Shown here piece by piece: positions 51,956 to 61,974 of a stretch of DNA of 64,000 nt. Within the stretch, counting starts at the first letter, position 1, and each line of letters opens with the position of its first letter. This DNA is from Mesorhizobium sp. M8A.F.Ca.ET.218.01.1.1. GTDB lineage: Bacteria; Pseudomonadota; Alphaproteobacteria; Rhizobiales; Rhizobiaceae. The stretch lies in NCBI RefSeq assembly GCF_004791165.1, contig NZ_SRUZ01000005.1, forward strand, positions 186,001-250,000. Direction: 5' to 3'. The notes beneath the pieces are model-generated. The model searched no databases and was not told where the DNA came from. It saw only the letters and a list, made by a program, of their open reading frames with translations. The position numbers and the translations under genes were made by a program.

Positions 51956-52905
51956 GCCGGTGCTCCGGTCCTGGCGGTCGCGACGAACGCCTCGACAGTG
52001 GCCAGCGAGGCGATGCCTTCCATCGGGCCCTTCTCCGTCACCGCCAGCGCGCCGCAGCCATTGGCGATCTCGAGCGCCCTCCTAGATGCTTCTCCACGCA
52101 GCCAGAAGGAGACGAAAGCCGCCGCAAAACAATCTCCGGCGCCGGTCGGGTCGATTTCCTCGACGACGAAGCCGGGTGAAGCGATGCGCCCCGACCGGTC
52201 GTAGTGAACGGCGCCCTGCGCGCCCTTCTTGACGACCACGGCGGAGATGCCGCGGTCCAGCATTTCGCGCGCCGCGCTCTCCTCGTCGGTTGCCTCGGCG
52301 AAGGTGAAGAGTTCCGGCCCGCTCGGCAGGAACACATCGGTCTTGGAGAGCACGAAATGCAGGGCGTCGCGCATGCCCGGCAGATCGAGCATCTCCTTGC
52401 GGATGTTGGGGTCGAAGGAGATCGTGCCGCCGCGCGCCTTGACGGCTTCGATCCCCTCGCGGGCGACCTCGATCACCTCGGGCGAGAACAGCGATGTGCC
52501 CATGACGTGAAAATGGTCGGCGCCAGAGAGCAGCGCGCGTGCTTCCACGCCGATCTCGATCAGCCCGGCGGCGCTTTGCCTGATGTTGTAGACGAAGTGG
52601 CGGCTGCCATCGGTCTCATAGGTGACGAAGGCGGTTCCGGTCGCGGCACCCCGATGGACGGTGATGGCCGAGATGTCGGCGCCGTCGGCGCGCAAGCGCT
52701 CTATGTTCAAATGGCCGAAATCGTCGTCGCCCACTGCCGCGATCAGCCCCGCCGGCTGACCGAGCCGCGCCGCCTGGTCGATGAAGATGGCGGGAGCGCC
52801 TGACGGAAACGGGCCGACCAGCGGGCCGGCGGCGCGAAAACTCTGGCCGATCCGCTCGGCCATGATCTCGACCAGGATCTCGCCGGCGCAAACCAGTTTC
52901 TTCAT
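51952..52905 (-). CDS. PfkB-family sugar kinase, possibly D-tagatose kinase
   Basis: A 317-residue ribokinase-type kinase beginning KKLVCAGEILVEIMAERIG. The catalytic signature DPTGAGDCFAAAF is near residue 255. GAGG lies upstream of ATG 52905; an in-frame ATG at 52965 lacks a good ribosome site. Its end overlaps the GatZ-like start by four bases. Pairing with a GatZ-like protein suggests phosphorylation of D-tagatose or a related ketose, to be followed by C4 epimerisation. It is divergent from the LacI-type gene. Confidence 0.85.
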   Translation of the reverse strand: MKKLVCAGEILVEIMAERIGQSFRAAGPLVGPFPSGAPAIFIDQAARLGQPAGLIAAVGDDDFGHLNIERLRADGADISAITVHRGAATGTAFVTYETDGSRHFVYNIRQSAAGLIEIGVEARALLSGADHFHVMGTSLFSPEVIEVAREGIEAVKARGGTISFDPNIRKEMLDLPGMRDALHFVLSKTDVFLPSGPELFTFAEATDEESAAREMLDRGISAVVVKKGAQGAVHYDRSGRIASPGFVVEEIDPTGAGDCFAAAFVSFWLRGEASRRALEIANGCGALAVTEKGPMEGIASLATVEAFVATARTGAPA

Positions 52906-52988
52906 GTCCTCACCATCTGCCGGACTCTGGTTGCCGTACGCTCCCCCCATGTCCGTGCGGTTCAAAACCTAAGTTGTTGTTTTCAGAG

Positions 52989-53008
52989 CGTCAATAAATA
53001 ATTTGACG
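52989..53008. promoter_or_regulatory. Inverted repeat CGTCAA-N8-TTGACG, candidate LacI-type operator
   Basis: A perfect 6-bp inverted repeat lies in the 247-bp gap between the divergent kinase and LacI-type genes. It overlaps TTGACGTGCGCAA at 53003-53015, which resembles TTGACGCGCGTAAA upstream of the oxidoreductase gene (56390-56403). A second repeat CGCAA-N5-TTGCG follows at 53011-53025. Confidence 0.45.
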
Positions 53009-53152
53009 TGCGCAATACTTTTGCGTTGTACTGGAAACGTGGAAATTTGACTGAATAAGTTCGGTCAAGCAATGCTGCCTCATCGCGACGGTCGCAAGGC
53101 TGATTCTGGCCAGAGCGCGAAGGGCGGCTTTGAGGTAAAGGGCTAAATATAG

Positions 53153-54187
53153 ATGGCGGAGAAGACCCACCGGACGATGGATGATTTCGCCAGGGCGTCC
53201 GGCGTGTCGCGGCCGACCCTGTCGAAGTATTTCGACGATCCGGCCAGCGTGAAGCCGGCGACGCGGGCGCGCATCGAGGCCGCACTTCGTTCCTCGGACT
53301 ATCAGCCGAATGTTTTTGCACGCAATCTCAACCGCAAGCGCACCCGCAATGTCGGCATCGTCGTGCCGACGATCACCGATCCGTTCTACGCCGAGATGGT
53401 CAGCCGCATCGAACTGCGCTGCCGCGACGAAGGGTTTTGGCCGATCGTCATTTCCTCGCACGGTTCGCCGAAGCTGGAGGCGGAATCGGTCAGGACGCTG
53501 ATGTCGCTGAAGGTTGCCGGCGCCATCGTCGCTCCTTTGGGACGGGTCTCCGAACCCGGCGTCTTCGAGCGGATGAGCGAGGACATCCCGATCGTCTATT
53601 TCGACACTTACATCGAAGGCGACACGCCGTTCGTCGGCAATGACAATCACCAGAGCACCTCGACGATCGTCGATTATCTCTGCCGGTCCGGCGAACCGCC
53701 GGTCTATGTCGACATTCCGCATGTCAACCACAATTCGGGCGAACGTCTGCAGAGCTATGTCGACACGATGCACGCCGCAGGCCTGGAGCCCACCGTTCTC
53801 AAGGCGGCGGGCGACTACAGCTGGGACTTCGAGCGCATCGGTCACGAATGGATGGACAGGACGCTCGAGAAAGGCGGCCTGCCGGCCCGCACGCTGCTCT
53901 GCGCCAATGACCGTCTCGCCTTCGGCGTCATGTCGGCCGCCTTTTCGCGCGGGCTGAAGATCGGCCGCCGCGCCGATTGCGATTTTCGCGTCGCCGCCCA
54001 CGATGATCATCCGCTGAGCCGCTACACCTGTCCCGCGCTGACCACCATGGCGCAGGACTTCGCTGCCATGGCTGGCCGCAGCGTCGAGATCCTGCTGGCG
54101 TTGTTGGACGAGGCCGATCCGCCCGGCCACGACATGGCGCGCAACGTCAAGCTCGGCGCGACCCTGGTGATGCGTCAGTCGGCCTGA
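53153..54187 (+). CDS. LacI-family transcriptional regulator
   Basis: A 344-residue regulator. The N-terminal LacI helix-turn-helix (TMDDFARASGVSRPTLSKYFDDPASV) and hinge helix (QPNVFARNLNRKRTRNVGIVVP) precede a periplasmic-binding-like sugar domain. The recognition helix reads RPTLSKYF in place of the common VSRVLN form. It is divergent from the kinase/GatZ operon and convergent with the esterase gene, overlapping it by 13 bases at the 3' ends. It probably represses both neighbouring operons. Confidence 0.88.
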   Translation: MAEKTHRTMDDFARASGVSRPTLSKYFDDPASVKPATRARIEAALRSSDYQPNVFARNLNRKRTRNVGIVVPTITDPFYAEMVSRIELRCRDEGFWPIVISSHGSPKLEAESVRTLMSLKVAGAIVAPLGRVSEPGVFERMSEDIPIVYFDTYIEGDTPFVGNDNHQSTSTIVDYLCRSGEPPVYVDIPHVNHNSGERLQSYVDTMHAAGLEPTVLKAAGDYSWDFERIGHEWMDRTLEKGGLPARTLLCANDRLAFGVMSAAFSRGLKIGRRADCDFRVAAHDDHPLSRYTCPALTTMAQDFAAMAGRSVEILLALLDEADPPGHDMARNVKLGATLVMRQSA

Positions 54188-55128
54188 GCACGCGTCTGCA
54201 GTTGAAGCCAGGCCGCCGCCTCGCTCACCGCTTGCCGCGCGGCCAGGATGTGGCGGCCCATGGAGACGAAGCCATGGATCTGGCCCGGCCAGTGCCGCAA
54301 CACCAGCGGCACTCCGTCGGCGCGCAGGCGCTCGGCATAGGCCGTGCCTTCGTCGGCAAGGATGTCCTGGCCGGCGATCGCGACGAAGGCCGACGGTGCG
54401 CCGGCAAGGCTGGAGGCCAGAAGCGGCGAAACACGCCAGTCCGCGATGTCGTCAGGCGTTCGCACATAGCGGTCGCGGAACCAGGCCATGGTGGCGGCGG
54501 TGAGCCCGAAGCCGTCGCCGAAACGCCGGTAGCTGTCCGCGATCTGGCGGGCATCGGTGTTGGGATAGATCAGGATCTGGGCGGCAAGCGGCGGCGCCAG
54601 TCCGTCGCGGGCAAGCAGCGCCAGCACGGCGGCAAGGTTGCCGCCGGCACTGTCGCCGGCGACGGCAATGCGGGCTGGGTCGATGCCAAGGTCTCCGGCA
54701 TTCCCGGCCATGAAGCGCAGCACTGCCGCGCAGTCCTCGAGCCCGGCGGGAAATTTGTGCTCCGGCGCCAGCCGGTAGTCGGGACAGATGACGACCGCGT
54801 TGCCGAGATTGGCCAGCCAGCGGCAGATCTCGTCATGCGAATCGAGATTGCCGATGACCCAGCCGCCGCCATGCAGATAGAGCACGGCGCGTGCCCCGGT
54901 CCGCGGCGCGCCGATACCGCGATGGATGCGGACCGTCACCGGGCCGTCGTTCGGCCCGTCGACCTGCCGTTGTTCGGTTGCCGCGACCGGCTCGCGGTCG
55001 CCCTGCTGGGTCGGGAATGAAGCGATATAAGCGGCCCGCGCCGCCGCCACGCTGCCATTCTCGAACGGCTCGCCACCGGCGGCCCGGCCGATTTCGAGGG
55101 CACGCTGTGCATCCGGATCAAGTGTCAT
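54175..55128 (-). CDS. Alpha/beta hydrolase, hormone-sensitive lipase (HSL) family esterase
   Basis: A 317-residue esterase with the HSL oxyanion motif HGGGWVIGN, nucleophile elbow GDSAGGN, acidic residue in AGQDILADEG, and His in GQIHGFVSM. ATG 55128 has GGAG seven bases upstream; ATG 55140 is the alternative. It probably removes an acyl or acetyl ester from a sugar or small molecule. It follows the Gfo/Idh/MocA gene by about 20 bases in one operon. Confidence 0.87.
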   Translation of the reverse strand: MTLDPDAQRALEIGRAAGGEPFENGSVAAARAAYIASFPTQQGDREPVAATEQRQVDGPNDGPVTVRIHRGIGAPRTGARAVLYLHGGGWVIGNLDSHDEICRWLANLGNAVVICPDYRLAPEHKFPAGLEDCAAVLRFMAGNAGDLGIDPARIAVAGDSAGGNLAAVLALLARDGLAPPLAAQILIYPNTDARQIADSYRRFGDGFGLTAATMAWFRDRYVRTPDDIADWRVSPLLASSLAGAPSAFVAIAGQDILADEGTAYAERLRADGVPLVLRHWPGQIHGFVSMGRHILAARQAVSEAAAWLQLQTRAQAD

Positions 55129-55146
55129 CGTGATCTCCATTGGAGG

Positions 55147-56295
55147 TCAGGCGAGCAGGTCGCGCGCCTCGTCTTCGCCGAGCAGGGCCGGCTGGACGAC
55201 GTCACCGGCAATGGCGACCGAGCTTTTCGTCTCGCCCGACCGCAGGATCGCTTCCATGATCTCCAGCACATGCAGCGCCAGATTGCCGGACGCGCGCGGC
55301 GCCGCGCCTGTCTTCAGCGAACGTGCGAGATCGGCGACCCCGAGCATGCGGTAATTGGCGCGGTCGGGCGCTGCGTAAGGCCAGTTGCGGGCGCCGTAGA
55401 GTTCGCCTTCGCTGGCGAAATCCTTCCACTCCGCGCCGCGTTCGGACAGCGAGACGGTGCCGCCGAACGTGTCCGGGTCGGGCAGGCGCAGCGAGCCTTC
55501 CGTGCCGTGCAGTTCGATCGGATGGTTGGAATGCCTGAAGACGTCCCACGATGCGCCGAAGGTGACGGTGGCGCCGGAGCGGAATTCGAGCAGCGACAGC
55601 ACATTGGTCGGGGCGCCGACCTTGAACGTCGTGTTCTTGAACGGCCCTTCGGCCGATATCAAACGTTCCTCCTGGCCCTTCGTCGCCATCGCCATAACGC
55701 GCGCTACCGGACCGAGCAGGTTGACCAGCATGGTCAGGTAGTAGGGCCCCATGTCGAACACCGGGCCGCCGCCAGGCTGGTAGTAGAATTGCGGGTTGGG
55801 ATGCCAGTGTTCCATGCCGCGTCCCATCATGAAGGCGGTGCCGCAGACCGGGCGGCCGATCGCGCCCTCATCCATCAGACGGCGCGCCCGGCGGCCGGCC
55901 GCACCAAGGAAGGTGTCGGGAGCCGAGCCGAGCAGCACGCCGCGCTTCGCCGCCTCCGCCACCAGGCGGCGCCCGTCATTGGCCGACGTCGCCAGCGGCT
56001 TTTCGGTGAAGACATGCTTTCCCGCCGACAGGGCTGAAATCGAAATGTCGAAATGCGCCGCCGGAATGGTCAGGTTGAGGACGAGGTCGATCTCGGGATC
56101 GGCCAGCAGCGCATCGACGCCAAGGGCACGGATGCCATATTCCTTGGCTCGCAGCGCCGCCATTTCGGCCGAGATGTCGGCGCAGGCACGAAGCTCGACC
56201 CCGCCAAACATTGCGGCGTTGCGCAGATAGGTCATCGATATGTTGCCGCATCCGATGACGCCGATGCCGAGTTTGGCCTGTGAGCTTGCCTGCAT
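55147..56295 (-). CDS. Gfo/Idh/MocA-family NAD(P)-dependent oxidoreductase
   Basis: A 382-residue oxidoreductase. The Rossmann motif GIGVIGCGNISMTYLRN is at the N-terminus, and the family catalytic Lys is in TEKPLATS near residue 95. The C-terminal beta-sheet domain (GGPVFDMGPYYLTMLVNLLGPV) is typical. It oxidises or reduces a hydroxyl on a sugar or cyclitol. It heads the minus-strand pair with the esterase, and a candidate LacI-type operator sits about 95-108 bp before its start. Confidence 0.88.
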   Translation of the reverse strand: MQASSQAKLGIGVIGCGNISMTYLRNAAMFGGVELRACADISAEMAALRAKEYGIRALGVDALLADPEIDLVLNLTIPAAHFDISISALSAGKHVFTEKPLATSANDGRRLVAEAAKRGVLLGSAPDTFLGAAGRRARRLMDEGAIGRPVCGTAFMMGRGMEHWHPNPQFYYQPGGGPVFDMGPYYLTMLVNLLGPVARVMAMATKGQEERLISAEGPFKNTTFKVGAPTNVLSLLEFRSGATVTFGASWDVFRHSNHPIELHGTEGSLRLPDPDTFGGTVSLSERGAEWKDFASEGELYGARNWPYAAPDRANYRMLGVADLARSLKTGAAPRASGNLALHVLEIMEAILRSGETKSSVAIAGDVVQPALLGEDEARDLLA

Positions 56296-56359
56296 TTTCT
56301 GTTCTGCCTCCCAATACGGTCACGCGTCTGCCAGATCCGTCGCGACGATGCCGGATCGT

Positions 56360-56403
56360 TTTCGAAATCGCTATACAACATTTTAAATATTGACGCGCGT
56401 AAA
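56360..56403. promoter_or_regulatory. Promoter region of the oxidoreductase operon with palindromes
   Basis: TTTCGAAA (56360-56367) is a perfect palindrome, and TTGACGCGCGTAAA (56390-56403) is one base from the full palindrome TTGACGCGCGTCAA. The surrounding sequence is AT-rich (56371-56412). The latter shares TTGACG-N-GCG-N-AA with the kinase/LacI intergenic site, suggesting control by the same LacI-type protein. The rest of the 268-bp gap holds no gene that I can see. Confidence 0.4.
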
Positions 56404-56563
56404 ATTTTTATAGAACATGCGGAAATGCTGGCGCGATATCGGGAGGCTGCCAGCCGTAGGAGGAGAAAATGACAGGCATGAAAAATCGGCTGGGCGCCGA
56501 CGCGAATCCCGTGGATCAGGCGCACATTGGATTTTTGCCGCGCCACCAGGGATCGCGACGGCT

Positions 56564-57325
56564 TCAGGCATAGATCACCTTGGCCACGGCCCTATCGAGC
56601 TGGCTGCGTATCGGGCCGGACAGGCCATCGTCGGTGATCACCACATCGACACCCGACAGCGAAAAAGCCTTGGAGGTTCCGCTGACGCCCCATTTGCTCG
56701 AATCCGCAAGCAGAACCACGCGCCGGGCCATGCGCACCAGGTTTCGCTTCGTTCGCGCCATGTCTTCATTCACGTCGACCACATCCAGTGAGGAGTCGAT
56801 CGCATGCGCTCCGACAAAGACCTGATGCGCCACCAAGCCGCCGAGAGCCGTGTCGGCATCGGTGATCAGCGTGCTCACCGTGTCTGGATAGACCCGGCCA
56901 CCGATCATGTGAACGTCGAGCCCGGGCCGATGCATCAGATGCTGCACGATATTCATCGCCGTGGCCGCGACCACGACATTGCTGAGCGGCGGTAACTGCA
57001 TGGCAACCTGCATCAACGTCGAGCCGCCGTCGAAGATGACCGACTGGTTGTCCTCGAACAGTTCCACCGCCGCCCGGGCGATGCGTTTCTTTGCCTCGAT
57101 GTTGGTTTGCATGCGCCGCGCGAACGCCGCCGAGGTCGAATCGGTGGTCCGGGTCACCGCACCGCCACGGGTCTTGGTCAGCAGTCCCTTGCGGTCCAGT
57201 ATTTCGAGGTCGGATCGCACCGTGACTTCCGACACGCCGAAATCGTCGGACAGGTCCTTGATGCGAACCTGTCCGCTGCGTTGCACCTCGCCCAGGATCG
57301 CTTGGCGTCTCTGCTCTGACAACAT
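56564..57325 (-). CDS. DeoR-family transcriptional regulator
   Basis: A 253-residue regulator. The DeoR helix-turn-helix (RRQAILGEVQRSGQVRIKDLSDDFGVSEVTVRSDLEIL) and its signature TKTRGGA lie in the first 60 residues. The sensor domain contains IFDGGSTLMQVA, ADSSKWG and VITDDGL, typical of phosphosugar-responsive members. ATG 57325 is selected because the fold starts there; ATG 57379 is upstream in frame. It is divergent from the aldolase/kinase/importer operon and is its likely repressor. Confidence 0.88.
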   Translation of the reverse strand: MLSEQRRQAILGEVQRSGQVRIKDLSDDFGVSEVTVRSDLEILDRKGLLTKTRGGAVTRTTDSTSAAFARRMQTNIEAKKRIARAAVELFEDNQSVIFDGGSTLMQVAMQLPPLSNVVVAATAMNIVQHLMHRPGLDVHMIGGRVYPDTVSTLITDADTALGGLVAHQVFVGAHAIDSSLDVVDVNEDMARTKRNLVRMARRVVLLADSSKWGVSGTSKAFSLSGVDVVITDDGLSGPIRSQLDRAVAKVIYA

Positions 57326-57395
57326 TGCCCCGTCCTTGCCTCCACGCGCCAGGCGATCGCCATGGCCTCGGTTCGTCATACCCAAAATACGCAAA

Positions 57396-57411
57396 TTCGA
57401 AAGCTTTCGAA
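57396..57411. promoter_or_regulatory. 16-bp perfect palindrome, candidate DeoR operator
   Basis: TTCGAAAGCTTTCGAA reads the same on both strands. A further CTTTCG occurs at 57430-57435. CTTTCG/TTTCG repeats are common in DeoR-family operators of sugar operons. It lies between the DeoR gene and the aldolase, about 70-90 bp from each start. Confidence 0.6.
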
Positions 57412-57487
57412 AGATTGATTTTGTGATTTCTTTCGCAAACACTGCGTTTGGGATTTTGAAATCAACCGATTGGAGAATTTTGCAGTC

Positions 57488-58288
57488 ATGAGTCTCGGAA
57501 CCAAGGTGCGCCTCGCACGCCTCTTCTCGCATCCTTCGGGGAACCTTTTTGGCGGCGCGGTGGACCACTTCGTCGGCTATGGCGACGTGCGCAAAGGCGG
57601 TCTCGCCGACCTGCCGGGCGCGCTCGCTCGCGTCATGGAAGGTAAGCCCGACTACGTCAGCATCCAGCCCGGCACCGCGCGCCATCTGTGGCCGCAATAC
57701 GCAGGCAAGGCTTCCCTGGTGATCCAAGCCGGCTGCTTCACCCCGGACGATCGCATCAGCGAACTGATTGCGACGCCCGAGGACGCGGTGCGGGCTGGCG
57801 CCGACGCGCTGGCCGTGGCCATTCCGGTGCGCGGCGCGACCGAGGGCAAATACATACGCTGGCTGACCGACTCGGTGAACGCGGCGGCCCGTTACGGCAT
57901 GCCCGTGGTGGCGCATATCTACCCTCGCGATTTCACCGACGGTGCAAAGATCGTCTTCACTCCAGACGAGATCGCCTATGCGGCGCGCATCGGCTATGAG
58001 TCCGGCGTCGACGTGATCAAGATCGGTTACACCGGCGATTTCGAGTCGTTTCGAGAGACCGTTCGGACCTGCCCGGTGCCGGTTGTCATCGCCGGCGGCC
58101 CGAAGACCGATACGCTGCTCGGTGCCCTTCAGCAGACGGTGGACGCCATCCGTGCCGGCGCGCGCGGTGCCGTGGTGGGCCGCAATCTCTGGGGGCATGG
58201 CGATCCGCAGAAGGCGGCCATTGCCTTCCGGGGCGTCATCCATGACGGCCTTTCGGCGCAGGACGCCCTGGCGAAGGCGGGTGCCTGA
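57488..58288 (+). CDS. Class I aldolase, DeoC/FbaB/LacD family
   Basis: A 266-residue TIM-barrel aldolase. It shows GGAVDHFVGYGD near residue 20, YPRDFTDG, the likely Schiff-base Lys in GVDVIKIGYTGDF and phosphate-binding regions VIAGGPK and GARGAVVGRNLWG. It should split a phosphorylated ketose into two fragments without metal. ATG 57488 is used; TTG 57470 upstream is open but less likely. It is first in the DeoR-controlled operon and is followed after three bases by a PfkB kinase. Confidence 0.83.
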   Translation: MSLGTKVRLARLFSHPSGNLFGGAVDHFVGYGDVRKGGLADLPGALARVMEGKPDYVSIQPGTARHLWPQYAGKASLVIQAGCFTPDDRISELIATPEDAVRAGADALAVAIPVRGATEGKYIRWLTDSVNAAARYGMPVVAHIYPRDFTDGAKIVFTPDEIAYAARIGYESGVDVIKIGYTGDFESFRETVRTCPVPVVIAGGPKTDTLLGALQQTVDAIRAGARGAVVGRNLWGHGDPQKAAIAFRGVIHDGLSAQDALAKAGA

Positions 58289-58291
58289 ACC

Positions 58292-59275
58292 ATGCCCACC
58301 GTCCCTGCAATCCTCGGCTTCGGAGCGATCGCGATCGACGACATCGTCTATGTCGATCAGCCGTTGTCGGCGGGCAAGGGGAAGGTTCTGCAAAGCGCCC
58401 GGACTTTCGGCGGAAATGTCGCGACGGCGCTTGCCGCCGTCGCGCGGCTCGACGGAAGCGCCGGGTTCATCGGATGGCTTGGCAGTGCCGTGGACGACGC
58501 CGTGCTGTGCGATCTCGTTGCGAGCGGCGTTGAAACCGCGTTCGCGCCGCGCCACGCCGATGCGCGCCCGGTGCGCTCACGGATCACGGTCGGTTCGGAT
58601 GGGGACCGGTTCATCGCCTATGACGACGAAGCGATGCTGGGCACCGCACCGGATTTTCCGGACGAGGTCCTCAGCCGCGCGACCGTCCTGATCGTCGATA
58701 GTTACGCGATCGGGTCGCTGGATGTCGTGGCGCGGGCTCAGGGTCTCGGCCTGGCGATCCTCGGCGATGTCGAATGGAACGGCGGCCCAGCCACCGAGAG
58801 GCTGATCGCGCTCTGCGACCATCTCATTCTTCCCCTCGGCTTTGCGCGGACCGCCACGGGCCGCCGATCGCCGGCCGAGATACTCGATGCATTGTGGTTG
58901 CCGTCGCGGTCCGCCGTGGTTCTGACGGATGGCGGCAGGGGCGTCTACTATCGCGGACGCGACGAAGCCGGGCTGTGGCACCTGCCTCCGCACCGGGTTG
59001 AAGTCGTCGACTCGACCGGCGCCGGCGACTGCTTTCATGGCGCCTACGCCCTTGCATTGACGCGCGGCGCCGACACCGCGGGCCGGGTCGCATTCGCGGC
59101 CGCTGCTGCGGCTCTTTCGATAACGGGGCGGGGCGGGCGTGAGGCGCTTCCGACCGACGATCAGGTCAAGGCACTCCTGGCATCGACGAACGCGCCGTCG
59201 GCAGTCGAACTGGAGCATGCGCGGCTCGATACCGCAACAGAGCCCGAACTATCCGAGGAGATATCTCGCAGGTAA
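58292..59275 (+). CDS. PfkB-family sugar kinase
   Basis: A 327-residue kinase. The N-terminal LGFGAIAIDDIVYVD and GGNVATALAAVARL form the substrate side, and DSTGAGDCFHGAYALAL near residue 245 is the catalytic signature. It probably phosphorylates the imported or isomerised sugar to give the aldolase substrate. The pairing of PfkB kinase with a class I aldolase recalls tagatose and sulfo-sugar glycolysis, but no residue here proves either. Confidence 0.86.
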   Translation: MPTVPAILGFGAIAIDDIVYVDQPLSAGKGKVLQSARTFGGNVATALAAVARLDGSAGFIGWLGSAVDDAVLCDLVASGVETAFAPRHADARPVRSRITVGSDGDRFIAYDDEAMLGTAPDFPDEVLSRATVLIVDSYAIGSLDVVARAQGLGLAILGDVEWNGGPATERLIALCDHLILPLGFARTATGRRSPAEILDALWLPSRSAVVLTDGGRGVYYRGRDEAGLWHLPPHRVEVVDSTGAGDCFHGAYALALTRGADTAGRVAFAAAAAALSITGRGGREALPTDDQVKALLASTNAPSAVELEHARLDTATEPELSEEISRR

Positions 59276-59331
59276 ACCCAAGCCGAGGATAATTATAAAA
59301 ATCAGTGGCTTGGACTTGTGGAGGGAGGAAG

Positions 59332-60477
<1,146 letters not shown>

Positions 60478-60494
60478 AGACCCGCGGCAAGGCC

Positions 60495-60519
60495 CGCAGG
60501 CGAGGGTGAGGCGCCTGCG
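60495..60519 (+). terminator. Hairpin between ATPase and receptor genes
   Basis: An 8-bp stem (CGCAGGCG / CGCCTGCG) with a 9-nt loop lies 18 bases after the ATPase stop. There is no run of T, so it may attenuate or stabilise transcripts rather than end them. Confidence 0.45.
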
Positions 60520-60588
60520 TAAGAAGACTTCTGAATAACCAGACGGTCGTCCGCATTGTGCGGTCGATCCCCAAAGAAGGAGGAGAAA

Positions 60589-61836
60589 ATGACGTTTCGT
60601 ATTAAACCCGCAATGCTGAAAATAGCCGCGGCCGCATGGTTGCTCGGCGCAACCGGCGCCCTGGCGGACACGACGCTGGAATTCACCCAATGGTGGGAGC
60701 CCGAATTGCCGGCTGGCTCGCTCAGGTCAATCATGGATGAGTTCGAGGCCGCGAACCCCGGCATAAAGGTGACGCTGGTCAGCGGCCCCTACGCGACCAC
60801 GCGAGACCAGATCTCGGTTGGTGCTGCGACCGGAACGCTCAGCGACGTTGTCGGTCTCGACGGTGCCTGGGTGAACAATCTGAATGCGCAGAACGCGCTC
60901 GCCGACATGAATCCGATGATGGATGCGAGCAAGTTCGACAAAGGCCAGGTCGCCGATATCATCAAGGTGGACGGCAAGGCGGTGATGTTTCCGGTGGCAT
61001 CCTTCGTCTATCCGGTCTTCGTCAATCTGGATCTCGCCGCCAAGGCCGGCGTGACCAAGCTGCCGTCGACCCGCGCGGAATTTCTCGACGCCGCCAAGAA
61101 GATGACCGACGCCAACAAGAACCAGTATGGCTGGGTGCTGCCGCTGTCGCTGCAGTCTCCCGGCGGAGTCCAGAACGATCTGATGTCGTGGGTCTGGGCT
61201 TCGGGCCAGTCGATGATGGCGGACGGCAAGCCCGCCCTCGAGGGCAAGCCGGTGGTCGATATGCTCTCCTTCGTCAAATCGCTCAATGACGCCGGCACCA
61301 TCTCGCCCGGCATCGCCACCAAGACCGAGCAGGAAAAGGTCGAGGAATTCGTCAACGACCGCGCCGGGATGATGATCGACTCGCTCGCGCATGTGAACCT
61401 CATCCGCAAGCGCAATCCGAAGCTGAACTTCGACCTGATCCCGGTCCCGGTCGTGGAAAACTATACCGGCAAGCGCGGCCTTCCCTATGCGTCCTGGGGC
61501 ATCGGCATCTCCGCCGCCTCGAAACATCAGGAGGAGGCCTGGAAACTCGTCCAGTATCTGATGAGCGAAAAGGTGAACGCCAAGCTGGTCTCGCTTGCAA
61601 ACGCCTTCCCGGGCAACGTCAACGCCAAACCCGACTTCGTGACGTCCGACAAGGCTTTCGGCAAGGCCTTCGAGATATTCAAGACCGGCTATCTCACCAA
61701 CGAGTTCACGGGCCTGCCGGTGGCCGAAGACCTGATGACCCAGTTCGACGTGCAAGCCCAGAAGATGCTTGCCGGCGAGCAAACGCCGGAACAAGCCGCA
61801 GCCGCTGCTCAGAAGGGTTGGATGGCGAAATTCTGA
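60589..61836 (+). CDS. ABC sugar transporter substrate-binding protein, CUT1 type (third system)
   Basis: A 415-residue receptor with a signal peptide (MLKIAAAAWLLGATGALA, cleavage near residue 24) and mature start DTTLEFTQWWEPELPAGSLRSIMDEFEAANPGI. GGAGGAG precedes ATG 60589. It is encoded between the ATPase and the two permeases, with hairpins on both sides. The ligand is unknown, presumably the sugar metabolised by the kinase and aldolase. Confidence 0.9.
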   Translation: MTFRIKPAMLKIAAAAWLLGATGALADTTLEFTQWWEPELPAGSLRSIMDEFEAANPGIKVTLVSGPYATTRDQISVGAATGTLSDVVGLDGAWVNNLNAQNALADMNPMMDASKFDKGQVADIIKVDGKAVMFPVASFVYPVFVNLDLAAKAGVTKLPSTRAEFLDAAKKMTDANKNQYGWVLPLSLQSPGGVQNDLMSWVWASGQSMMADGKPALEGKPVVDMLSFVKSLNDAGTISPGIATKTEQEKVEEFVNDRAGMMIDSLAHVNLIRKRNPKLNFDLIPVPVVENYTGKRGLPYASWGIGISAASKHQEEAWKLVQYLMSEKVNAKLVSLANAFPGNVNAKPDFVTSDKAFGKAFEIFKTGYLTNEFTGLPVAEDLMTQFDVQAQKMLAGEQTPEQAAAAAQKGWMAKF

Positions 61837-61864
61837 TCGGCCTGTTCCCCTTTGCTATCTTCGA

Positions 61865-61896
61865 CCGGGTGGCCTGGCTTCGGGCAGGCCACCCGG
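61865..61896 (+). terminator. Strong hairpin between receptor and permease genes
   Basis: A perfect 12-bp GC-rich stem (CCGGGTGGCCTG / CAGGCCACCCGG) with an 8-nt loop begins 29 bases after the receptor stop. This is the classic place for an mRNA-stabilising hairpin that raises receptor over permease levels. Some termination is likely as well. Confidence 0.65.
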
Positions 61897-61974
61897 CAAC
61901 AACGGATCGGCAATTTGAGATGGACCTGTTTTTGAAGCTTACCTTCTCTTGAAGGCGTATCCCAAGGTTGGCAC

